From contig NZ_JAFIFD010000038.1 of assembly GCF_020832205.1 (NCBI RefSeq), positions 62,001 through 126,000 of the forward strand: 64,000 nt of DNA, written 5' to 3'. The position numbers were made by a program, and so were the translations under genes. Origin of the DNA: Exiguobacterium sp. (GTDB lineage Bacteria; Bacillota; Bacilli; Exiguobacteriales; Exiguobacteriaceae). The notes under the pieces were generated by a model that did not search any database, had not been told where the DNA came from, and worked only from the letters and a program-made list of their open reading frames with translations. Below are positions 38,922-47,191 of this stretch, piece by piece (position 1 is the stretch's first letter; each line of letters opens with the position of its first letter).

Positions 38922-41045
38922 ATGGAACGGTTAGGACACGCGTTAGTCCGATGGCGCTACATAGTCGTCGCGATTTGGACCTTATTATTGGCGGTATCCG
39001 TGTATTTCGGGTTACAACTCCCAGGTGAACTACGGGGCAACGGTTTTGCCATCCAAGATGGACGGTTTGCTCAAGTCGAGGACAAGTTGAACGATCGGTT
39101 CGACCGAGCCGGCGCCTCGATGATCGTGTTGCTTGAAGGCGGGGACCTCGATGCCGTGCTCGAGGAGCAACGCGACCGGCTCGAATCCCTGCCCGGCGTC
39201 GATGGGGTCATCACGCCGGAAGAGAATCCGGATGCGCGTGTGGGGGACGTCGCATATTTGTTGCTCGAGTTTAACGACTACGACACGGCGGAAGCGTCAA
39301 TTGAAGACGTCCGCAACGCCCTCATTCAAGACAGTGACACGGAAGTCCGTTTGACCGGGGAGCCGGTCTTTGCCGACGATTTGAACGAGGCGTCGAAAAA
39401 TGACTTAATTCGGGCCGAACTGATCGGGATACCGGTCGCCCTCATCGTCTTGTTGCTAGTGTTCGGGACCCCGCTCGCGGCGTTCATGCCGCTCTTTGTC
39501 GGCTTGATCACGTTTATCGTCGCGGCCGGATCGCTGTTCTTCTTCGCTCAGACGATGGAACTGTCCATCTTCGTCTTGAACGCAGTGGCGATGATTGCCA
39601 TCGCGCTCGGGATCGACTTCTCGCTTCTTCTCGTCAACCGTTATCGGGAAGAGCTTGCCAAAGGGAAATCACGAGAAGCGGCCATCGTCCGGACGGTCGC
39701 GACCGCAGGACGTTCGATTTTATTCTCGGGCCTTTGCGTGTTCGTCGGATTGGCCGGACTGTTGTTCATTCAAGTCGACGTCTTCCAAGCGATCGCACTC
39801 GGCGCGCTGATTGCCGTCGCTGGAGCCGTGCTGTCGGCGCTCACTCTCTTGCCGTCAGCGCTTTATATCGTAGGGGATGCGATCAATAAAGGACGCCTCG
39901 TTAAGACGAACGAGCTTCGTTCAGAAGTGCGCTGGCAACAACTCGCACGTTTCGTCATGAAACGTCCGGTCGTCATGACGCTCGTCGCGCTGCTCTTGTT
40001 ACTGCCGAGTCTTTGGTTCGTACGAGATTTGGAGTTAAACATCCCGGATGCGGACGCGCTCCCGACGTCGTATGAGTCGCGGGCCGCGCTCGAACGCTGG
40101 GATGACGTGTTCGGCGAGACATCGACAGACGCAGTGTTGTTGTTTGAGACGAACGATTTGACCGATTCGATGATTCTCGAAGAATTGACGGCGCTCACCG
40201 ACGAGTTGAACGAAGACCCGATTGTCGACAACGTTACGACGTTCTTGACGGCGTCCGGGCTGACACCGGAAGCGTTCCAGCAACTCGCCGAGGCCGCCCC
40301 GGAACAGCTTGAGGCGTTCGACCGCCTCGTCACGCTCGACGGCAATACGGACCTCGCTCTCGTCAACGTCAGTTTCAACGTTCCGCCAAGCGATAAAGAA
40401 GCGCAGGCGTTCGTCCGCGATTGGCGTGAGCAAGGGTTCGATGTCGGGGGACCGGCCGCATTTAACGAAGAGATTTACGAAGAAATCTATGACAGCATCC
40501 CATACGCGGTCATCACCGTCATCTTGGCGACGTTCGTCATTCTCATGTGGGCGTTCCGTTCGATTTTGATCCCGATCAAGGCGATCATCATGAACGTGCT
40601 TGGTCTCGGGGCGACGTTTGGCCTCTTGGTCATCATCTTCGAATCAGGTTACGTCTATGACGCCGAGACGATCAGTATTTTGACGCCGGTGTTCATCTTC
40701 TCGCTCGTCTTTGGGCTCTCGATGGACTACGAGGTGTTCCTCGTATCAAGGATTGAAGAGTACTATCGGGAGACGGGAGATAATGATTACGCGACGGAGA
40801 TGGGACTTGCGAAGACGAGTAAAATCATCACATCGGCTGCGATTATCATGATTGTCGTCACGGGGGCGTTCGCCTTTACGGGTGTCAGTCCGATCAAGCA
40901 GCTCGGTGTCGGCATTGCGCTCGCAATCTTCATCGACGCGACCATCATTCGAATTCTCCTCGTGCCGTCTTTGATGAAACTGTTCGGGGATTGGAATTGG
41001 TGGTGGTTCGGAAAGAAAAATTTACCGAAACGTAATCTACATTAA
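38922..41045 (+). CDS. MMPL/RND family transporter
   Basis: Two MMPL repeats: NAVAMIAIALGIDFSLLLVNRYREEL and FIFSLVFGLSMDYEVFLVSRIEEYY. Confidence 0.95.
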   Translation: MERLGHALVRWRYIVVAIWTLLLAVSVYFGLQLPGELRGNGFAIQDGRFAQVEDKLNDRFDRAGASMIVLLEGGDLDAVLEEQRDRLESLPGVDGVITPEENPDARVGDVAYLLLEFNDYDTAEASIEDVRNALIQDSDTEVRLTGEPVFADDLNEASKNDLIRAELIGIPVALIVLLLVFGTPLAAFMPLFVGLITFIVAAGSLFFFAQTMELSIFVLNAVAMIAIALGIDFSLLLVNRYREELAKGKSREAAIVRTVATAGRSILFSGLCVFVGLAGLLFIQVDVFQAIALGALIAVAGAVLSALTLLPSALYIVGDAINKGRLVKTNELRSEVRWQQLARFVMKRPVVMTLVALLLLLPSLWFVRDLELNIPDADALPTSYESRAALERWDDVFGETSTDAVLLFETNDLTDSMILEELTALTDELNEDPIVDNVTTFLTASGLTPEAFQQLAEAAPEQLEAFDRLVTLDGNTDLALVNVSFNVPPSDKEAQAFVRDWREQGFDVGGPAAFNEEIYEEIYDSIPYAVITVILATFVILMWAFRSILIPIKAIIMNVLGLGATFGLLVIIFESGYVYDAETISILTPVFIFSLVFGLSMDYEVFLVSRIEEYYRETGDNDYATEMGLAKTSKIITSAAIIMIVVTGAFAFTGVSPIKQLGVGIALAIFIDATIIRILLVPSLMKLFGDWNWWWFGKKNLPKRNLH

Positions 41046-41059
41046 ATGTACATTTAATG
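41040..41059. promoter_or_regulatory. 20-bp perfect palindrome, candidate operator
   Basis: CATTAAATGTACATTTAATG overlapping the MMPL stop codon, upstream of the yitT leader. Confidence 0.5.
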
Positions 41060-41099
41060 AAACACTCGTTAAAGTATGTTAAAATAGTCCCATGAATAC

Positions 41100-41300
41100 G
41101 CGCATTTATGGGAAAGGAAGGTCTTTATGGACACCGAGAGGGCATGGCCTCTGTTTCAATTACCGGACTTCTAGCGTTGAGTGTTTACAGATGAAATCAA
41201 TGTAAAACATCAACAAACGGAAGATCGGAGATGGAACAGATGGAACCGCGGCTACGACTGAGGATCCTCCTCTCCGTTGAAAACGGGGAGGACAATCGGA
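41100..41300 (+). promoter_or_regulatory. structured leader with T-box-like motif and SD-sequestering hairpin upstream of yitT
   Basis: tggaaccgcgg at 41241-41251; ctctccgtt (41270-41278)/aacggggag (41282-41290) hairpin covers SD ggggagg (41285-41291); alternative cggaga (41226-41231)/tctccg (41271-41276) pairing. Confidence 0.5.
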
Positions 41301-41936
41301 ATGAAACGAGTTGCTACCATAGTGCTCGGAACGCTGATCATGGCGTTCGGTTATTATTATTTGAATGAACAGTTTGGTTTGGCAGAAGGAGGCTTTGTCG
41401 GGTTAGCGTTACTCGGCCGCTATTTATTTGATATCGATCCTGCGATCTCGATGATCGTGCTCGACATTCCCTTCTTTTTAATCGCCCTTTGGTGGAAAGG
41501 CTGGCGCTTCGTCGGACAAGCGGTGCTCGCGGCGGCGTCACTCTCGCTCAGCTATGCGATGTGGGACCGGCTCGACCTGTTGACGTTTGACATCCAGGTT
41601 TGGCCTGCGACCTTATTTGCTGCGATCGCAAGTGGAATCGTGACCGGTTACGGTCTCGGTCTCGTCTTGAAGTCAGGCGGAGCGACCGGAGGCGACGATT
41701 TATTCGCACTCGGTTTGTCAAAGTGGACCGGCGTATCGGTCGGAACGATTCTCATCGCCTTCGATGTGATCGTCCTCGCGATCTCGCTCATCTACTTGCC
41801 GCTCTCGAACGCGCTTTACACGCTCATCGCGGTCTCGATCGCGGGTCGTGTCGTCACGAAGATGTTGACGGAAGACGCTGTCGAAGTAGCCGTACCAAGT
41901 GTGACCAAACTTGCACCAAAAAACGATCTCGCGTGA
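41301..41936 (+). CDS. YitT family membrane protein
   Basis: NEQFGLAEGGFVGLALLGRYLF; SGGATGGDDLFALGLSKWTGVSVGTILIAFDVIVL; start chosen at ATG 9 nt after ggggagg. Confidence 0.85.
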   Translation: MKRVATIVLGTLIMAFGYYYLNEQFGLAEGGFVGLALLGRYLFDIDPAISMIVLDIPFFLIALWWKGWRFVGQAVLAAASLSLSYAMWDRLDLLTFDIQVWPATLFAAIASGIVTGYGLGLVLKSGGATGGDDLFALGLSKWTGVSVGTILIAFDVIVLAISLIYLPLSNALYTLIAVSIAGRVVTKMLTEDAVEVAVPSVTKLAPKNDLA

Positions 41937-41954
41937 GATCGTTTTTTTTTTTTT
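41919..41954. terminator. intrinsic terminator
   Basis: aaaacgatctcgcgtgagatcgtttttttttttt. Confidence 0.9.
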
Positions 41955-41985
41955 GCGCGATACGTCCGAGCAGAATCGCAACTGG

Positions 41986-42441
41986 TCATTGGATGGAACT
42001 CGCAATGTGAAGTAAATCTTCTTTTGAGAGATGGTCTCCTGTATAGTCGATGGCGTATTCGACATTGTCTTGTTGCCAACTGACCATCTTCATATCATCA
42101 AATTCGGTATAGTGACCGTCTAATCCGTCTCTAATCCTGACTTCATCGTCCCAACTGCTGACATGATTCCAGCCTATGTCAGTGGTCGCCCAAACGGTGA
42201 GTGACTCGGTTTCATTTTTATAGACGAGCCTCACTTGGTTTAAGTTCTGGAGGTAGGCATGTTGCTCTTCTACCTGGAGGGGGAGGTGGGAGGGAGGTGC
42301 AACATGGAACGGCACGAACGAGGTTGCAACGGTAATCGGCATGGGGAGAGGTGTACGGCTGATGACCAAAAGCGCAAACGTCATAGCAAAGATCATGAGG
42401 AAAACGCCACGGCTCTTTCGCTGTTTTGTGTGCTGAATCAC
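41986..42441 (-). CDS. hypothetical protein with N-terminal TM/signal (DUF4367-like possible)
   Basis: KSRGVFLMIFAMTFALLVISRTP TM then soluble domain; no family firmly recognised. Confidence 0.55.
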   Translation of the reverse strand: MIQHTKQRKSRGVFLMIFAMTFALLVISRTPLPMPITVATSFVPFHVAPPSHLPLQVEEQHAYLQNLNQVRLVYKNETESLTVWATTDIGWNHVSSWDDEVRIRDGLDGHYTEFDDMKMVSWQQDNVEYAIDYTGDHLSKEDLLHIASSIQ

Positions 42442-42617
42442 TTTCTATACCTCCTGTTTATCGGTTCACTTCTAGAATACAGGAATGAGAAGATAAAGAA
42501 TGAATTTTTTTTACTAATTATGGATATACAAACGTTGGTAAGTTGTGCAATCAGTAACAATTATCACAGCGTCCAGAAAAACATTGCTTTACACTGAACG
42601 TAGAAGGAGTGAGAGAA

Positions 42618-43340
42618 ATGAAATGGATGATTCCAAAACAACATGGTGCCTGGTCGATGCTCATTCTACCGTTCGTATTGGGCGGGATTGTCGGCGGATG
42701 GACACTCGCGCACGTGCCGTTCGCCGTCGCTTGGCTATTCGTCTATATGGGTACGTTCTTCCTATTCCAATATGTGAAACAACGCAAAAAGTCGAGTGAC
42801 TTGTTGCGCACGGTCGTGACGTACCTTGGCATCAGTATCGTCGCGGCAATCCCGGTTTTCATCACGGAGTGGCGCCTCGTCTGGTTCGTGCTAGCCATGG
42901 TCCCGTTCGGGCTCGTCAACGGCTACTTCGCTAAACAAAAAGACGAGCGTAACGTCTGGAACGACGTCAGTGCCGTCACATCGTTTTGCATCGGTGGGAT
43001 GGCGAGCTATTATTTAGGTGCCGGAACACTCGGATGGACGATCGTCTGGATGTTCTTATTCCCCTACCTTTATTTCCTCGGAAGTATTTTTTACGTCAAG
43101 ACGATGATTCGTGAGAAGAAGAGCACGATGTACCGCAACGTGTCATGGGGATATCATCTCGTGCTTGTCGTGTCGTTCATCGTTCTTGGTTATCCGTTGT
43201 TAGCGCTCGCCTACGTGCCGAGTCTCGTCCGAGCGGTCGTGTTTTACGGGAAAAAGATCCCGATCATGCGAATCGGGATCGTGGAGATTGCGAACTCTGT
43301 GTTCGTGTTAGTCTGTCTGAGCGTTTATTTATACACATAG
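42618..43340 (+). CDS. YwiC-like family membrane protein
   Basis: MKWMIPKQHGAWSMLILPFVLGGIVGG N-terminus typical of YwiC. Confidence 0.85.
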   Translation: MKWMIPKQHGAWSMLILPFVLGGIVGGWTLAHVPFAVAWLFVYMGTFFLFQYVKQRKKSSDLLRTVVTYLGISIVAAIPVFITEWRLVWFVLAMVPFGLVNGYFAKQKDERNVWNDVSAVTSFCIGGMASYYLGAGTLGWTIVWMFLFPYLYFLGSIFYVKTMIREKKSTMYRNVSWGYHLVLVVSFIVLGYPLLALAYVPSLVRAVVFYGKKIPIMRIGIVEIANSVFVLVCLSVYLYT

Positions 43341-43359
43341 AAGGGGCGACCCTTCTTTT

Positions 43360-44307
43360 TTAGTTGTTTGATGATGTGGTCGAAATGACGGCGACGGTCG
43401 CGGCGGCGGTTGCAGCTTGTTGCATCGCGAGCAGATGGGCGAACGTGCCATGCAGGAGCAACTCACTCGCCTCTTCCGTAATATGTTCTGCGGCGACGAG
43501 TTGCAATGCGATGGTCAAGCTATGTGTATTGAACCAGCGCTGTCTTTCGACTTCGGCCGCGACGATATCCGCGATCACGCGTTCATCATCCTCGTTCGGT
43601 GCCGACACGATCGTGAGGAGGGCGAGCGGTGGTAAATGCTCGTTTCGCACCGCGATATTTTGCATGTTCAGCCGTTCGCGCCAGTCAAGGAAACGAGTGA
43701 CGGCATCGTCTGGGGCAAGTTCACTGAAGGCGAGCAAATGCGAGACGAGCTGCAGTTCGTTTGAACGGGACACGTGTTGCTTTAGCGCCTCGTAGTACGC
43801 TTCGATGCGGTCGTTCAAGGCAGTGTGGTCATCAAATGCTTGAACAAGGACGAGCGCCGACAACAAATCTTCTTCACTCGTGAGCCAAGGGTGGTGGCGT
43901 TTGAACGTCTGGTATAGAGAACTCGCTTCATCGAGACGTCGTTCCGGGTCATCGGTGTTGAGCAGTTGGCTCGCGATGAACGGGCGTAACGTGCTGTAGC
44001 GGAAGTGCTTCCGGTCGAGTAACTGATCGAGTCGGAGCGCCTCATCGATGGCAGGGGCGACGTCCTCATATTTGGCGTCGAGGAATGACAACCAGACGAG
44101 GCTGTTCGTCCCTCGGAATTTCGAGAATATGCCGGTCTTCTGTTTCAAGGCGGCTTGGGCTGCTTCGAAACGTTCCGCCTCGAATGGTGCGTCATGGATG
44201 GCATAGTTGATGGCCATCAATCTTCGGAAGTCGTCGGTGAGCGACCATTTGGTCGCTTGTTTAATCGCTTCGAACGCCTCAAGGTAACGGGTGTAACGCG
44301 TCATCAT
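43360..44307 (-). CDS. DUF4003 family protein
   Basis: ATKWSLTDDFRRLMAINYAIHD, KQKTGIFSKFRGTNSLVWLSFLDA. Confidence 0.7.
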   Translation of the reverse strand: MMTRYTRYLEAFEAIKQATKWSLTDDFRRLMAINYAIHDAPFEAERFEAAQAALKQKTGIFSKFRGTNSLVWLSFLDAKYEDVAPAIDEALRLDQLLDRKHFRYSTLRPFIASQLLNTDDPERRLDEASSLYQTFKRHHPWLTSEEDLLSALVLVQAFDDHTALNDRIEAYYEALKQHVSRSNELQLVSHLLAFSELAPDDAVTRFLDWRERLNMQNIAVRNEHLPPLALLTIVSAPNEDDERVIADIVAAEVERQRWFNTHSLTIALQLVAAEHITEEASELLLHGTFAHLLAMQQAATAAATVAVISTTSSNN

Positions 44308-44416
44308 CTGAAAAACCTCCTTTTCCTACATACGACACATCCACTGAGAATGTTTCAACACGTGAGCTTCATCTTCCTTCGTGTTCCCTTTATTCCTCAG
44401 AAGCGAAAGGGAAGAC

Positions 44417-44441
44417 GTTTAGTTGAAAACGAAGAGGGAAT
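44417..44441 (+). promoter_or_regulatory. putative sigma-B-type promoter for DUF2243/ctaG
   Basis: GTTTAG-N13-GGGAAT about 47 nt upstream of ATG 44488. Confidence 0.5.
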
Positions 44442-44487
44442 CAAATGGATGTCAGAAGATTCTGGTTTCTTCGGGAGGTGTAAAGGG

Positions 44488-44958
44488 ATGAAGAAACGTC
44501 CTTATACGTACGCGTTTCGAAATTTCGGTTCGGGATTTCTATTTGGGATCGGGCTCATCGCATTTGTTGATGAAACGGTCTTCCATCAACTCCTCGCGTG
44601 GCATCACTTTTATGATCGATCGACTTTAAAGGTGGGTTTGTTTTCAGATGGTCTGTTCCACGCCTTTAGTTGGTTCGCCACCGTCGCTTCTTTGTTTTTA
44701 TTAGCCGATTTGCGAAGACGGCAATCCTTTTGGTTGAAGAGATGGCTGAGCGGGGTGCTCATCGGAGTGGGGTTTTTCCAACTGTACGACGGAATCGTTC
44801 ATCATAAGGTGTTTCAACTTCACCAAATTCGCTATGGCGTGAACATTCTTCCTTATGACCTCACTTGGAACATTGCGGCCGCAGTGATTTTGATCGGTGG
44901 CATCGTGCTGTTCAGCCAGACGCAAAAACGGAAGAGACTTGCGGAAGAAGGGGGATGA
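44488..44958 (+). CDS. DUF2243 domain-containing membrane protein
   Basis: GSGFLFGIGLIAFVDETVFHQLLAWHHFYD, GVGFFQLYDGIVHHKVFQLHQIRY. Confidence 0.88.
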   Translation: MKKRPYTYAFRNFGSGFLFGIGLIAFVDETVFHQLLAWHHFYDRSTLKVGLFSDGLFHAFSWFATVASLFLLADLRRRQSFWLKRWLSGVLIGVGFFQLYDGIVHHKVFQLHQIRYGVNILPYDLTWNIAAAVILIGGIVLFSQTQKRKRLAEEGG

Positions 44959-45749
44959 GCGATATGCATTCCCACATGCACGTACCTGGGGGAGGGTATG
45001 AGGCGCTCGTCTCACTCGTGTTGCTGTCAGGACTGCTCATCTATCCGCTCGCCGCTGTGACGACGAGTCGCCACTACAAATCGTGGCCGCTTCACCGCTA
45101 CGGATTTTGGATCGCCGGCGTGTTAACAGCGGGGCTCGCCCTCGTCGGACCGTTGGCAACCTACGCCCACGCCAATTTTGTCGGGCATATGATCGGACAT
45201 CTGCTTCTTGGGATGTTGGCGCCGCTTTTGCTTGCTTTGGCGGCCCCGATGACGTTGATGTTACGGACGCTCCGTGTAGGGACGGCGCGGCACGTGACGC
45301 GGTTGTTAAAAAGCCGTGTCCTTCAATTCATCACACATCCTGCTACGGCGGCCGTTTTAAACATCGGAGGCCTATATGTGCTCTACTTGACGAACGTTTA
45401 TTCGCTCATGCACGAATCGGCTTTGTTGTATGCGCTAATCCATCTGCACGTGTTTTTGGCAGGGTATGTGTTCACGATTTCGCTCATCTATGTGGACCTG
45501 CCCCCACATCGCTACAGTTACGTCTATCGCGCGACGATATTGGTGCTTGCCTTGGCCGGCCATAAAATATTGGCGAAACTCATTTATGCCAACCCGCCAA
45601 ACGGAGTGCCAAGAGGGGAAGCGGAGGCAGGAGCGCTTTGGATGTATTATGGAGGTGACGTGGTCGATGTCATCTTGATTATTATTCTTTGTTACCAGTG
45701 GTACAAAGCGACCGCGCCTCGTCATCTCGCGCTGCGGGACAACGGCTGA
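44955..45749 (+). CDS. cytochrome c oxidase assembly protein, CtaG/Caa3_CtaG family
   Basis: YAHANFVGHMIGHLLLGMLAPLLLALAAPMTL, LHVFLAGYVFTISLIYVD; ATGA overlap with DUF2243. Confidence 0.88.
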   Translation: MSDMHSHMHVPGGGYEALVSLVLLSGLLIYPLAAVTTSRHYKSWPLHRYGFWIAGVLTAGLALVGPLATYAHANFVGHMIGHLLLGMLAPLLLALAAPMTLMLRTLRVGTARHVTRLLKSRVLQFITHPATAAVLNIGGLYVLYLTNVYSLMHESALLYALIHLHVFLAGYVFTISLIYVDLPPHRYSYVYRATILVLALAGHKILAKLIYANPPNGVPRGEAEAGALWMYYGGDVVDVILIIILCYQWYKATAPRHLALRDNG

Positions 45750-45833
45750 CGGTAAGAAAAAAGACGATTCTCCCGAACGGATCGGAGGAATCGTCTTTTT
45801 GTCTGGCGACTGACGTCGTCAGAGAAGTGATGG

Positions 45834-46325
45834 TCATTGTACTTGCGTATACAACTTCTGCATGTACTCGTTCACTTCATCAGCCGCTTGGAACATCATG
45901 AACGAATGTTGCAAGATGATCTCCGGCGAGAAGCCAAGGTCAAGGTCGAGCGTCGAGGCGAGCGTAACGTCACGGTCGCTGTCGAGTACGCAACGGAAGT
46001 ATTTGAACTCTTGGTTGAACTCGTTCAAGGCGTTGAGGATCGGCAAGTCTTCGACGTAGTCCGGCACGTGCGTCACGGTCGCGGCATAGAGCTCGGCGTC
46101 CGTCGTCTTTTTGTTGAAGGCGATAATCATAACGGGCTGAGCCCCAGATTTAGTCGTTTCACGTGTCAAAAACGTAACGTGTGTTTCGGTCTCGCTCTCT
46201 TTGAACGTCATGTTGCGTTCAGCGACGAGCGCTTTAAATGATTCCACTTTTTCTTCGAAGTTCACAAAGAAGTCCCCCTTAAAAGTCGTTACTCTAACTT
46301 TCGCCCATTTGGGAAGGGAAAGCAA
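45834..46325 (-). CDS. YbjN-like domain protein
   Basis: NEFNQEFKYFRCVLDSDRDVTLASTLDLDLGFSPEIILQHSFMMFQAADEVNEYM; start may be internal near 46265. Confidence 0.6.
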   Translation of the reverse strand: MLSLPKWAKVRVTTFKGDFFVNFEEKVESFKALVAERNMTFKESETETHVTFLTRETTKSGAQPVMIIAFNKKTTDAELYAATVTHVPDYVEDLPILNALNEFNQEFKYFRCVLDSDRDVTLASTLDLDLGFSPEIILQHSFMMFQAADEVNEYMQKLYTQVQ

Positions 46326-46331
46326 GGGGAA

Positions 46332-46598
46332 CTAGCGTTTCATCAACATTTTGATGGCTTCTTCGACCGTTTCAGACGTATCTTCGCCATCTTGTTGTGC
46401 GGTGATAATGCACTGCTCTAAATTTTTCGCGACGATGATCGTCGAGGCGCGGTCGAGCGCCGATCGGGCTGCGCTCAACTGGGTGACGACATCACGGCAC
46501 TCTTTTCCTTCTTCCATCATCCGGATGATGGCCCGAATCTGACCTTCGACACGCTTCATCCGGTTCAACACTTTCGTGTCATATTGATACTGTTCCAT
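46332..46598 (-). CDS. cstR: CsoR/CstR (DUF156) family metal/persulfide-sensing repressor, CstR-like by context
   Basis: LNRMKRVEGQIRAIIRMMEEGKECRDVVTQLSAARSALDRASTIIVAKNLEQCI; divergent from rhodanese/CoADR genes. Confidence 0.88.
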   Translation of the reverse strand: MEQYQYDTKVLNRMKRVEGQIRAIIRMMEEGKECRDVVTQLSAARSALDRASTIIVAKNLEQCIITAQQDGEDTSETVEEAIKMLMKR

Positions 46599-46743
46599 TT
46601 CTGTTCACCTCTATAGTAAAAATCGTTCAGTAACCCAACTATTTATTGTGTAGTCTCATCTTAATACGTGGGGGAGTATGTGTCGAGCGACAACCTTTGA
46701 AGTGAAGAATTTTAAAAGTTTGCGGTTTCGTCAAACATATTCC

Positions 46744-46772
46744 TTGCAATGAGATACCATAGGGGGTATATT
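46744..46772 (+). promoter_or_regulatory. promoter with CstR/CsoR-type operator in its spacer
   Basis: TTGCAA(46744)-N17-TATATT(46767); ATACCATAGGGGGTAT at 46754-46769. Confidence 0.75.
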
Positions 46773-46885
46773 AATGACGTGGACGCGAATTGTTCAACGA
46801 ATCACAAACTTTGTTGGACGCCCGCGACCAAGCTGAGATAAAAACCGTACACATGATACATGAAGAAAAGGATGGGTTTACAAAG

Positions 46886-47191
46886 ATGAAAGCATCGGCT
46901 TTAAAACGACAAATGGATTTTGAAGTACCTGTAAATATCGTCGACGTTCGTGAACGGGACGAATTTCAAGAAGCGCACATCGCCGGGGCGAAAAACTATC
47001 CGCTCTCTGAATTAGCAGAGTGGATCGACACGCTCGACCCGGAGCAAGAATACATCGTCTTATGCCGTTCAGGTGCCCGCAGCACGCAAGCGACTTGGCA
47101 AATGGAAGCAAAAGGCTATAAAGTGGTCAATATAGAAGATGGCTTGATGAGTTGGCCAGGTGAAGTCGTCAAAGGAGGAAATGAGCAATGA
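46886..47191 (+). CDS. rhodanese-like domain protein
   Basis: IVDVRERDEFQEAHIAGAKNYPL ... YIVLCRSGARSTQATWQMEAKGYKV; start probably at MKASALKRQ. Confidence 0.9.
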   Translation: MKASALKRQMDFEVPVNIVDVRERDEFQEAHIAGAKNYPLSELAEWIDTLDPEQEYIVLCRSGARSTQATWQMEAKGYKVVNIEDGLMSWPGEVVKGGNEQ

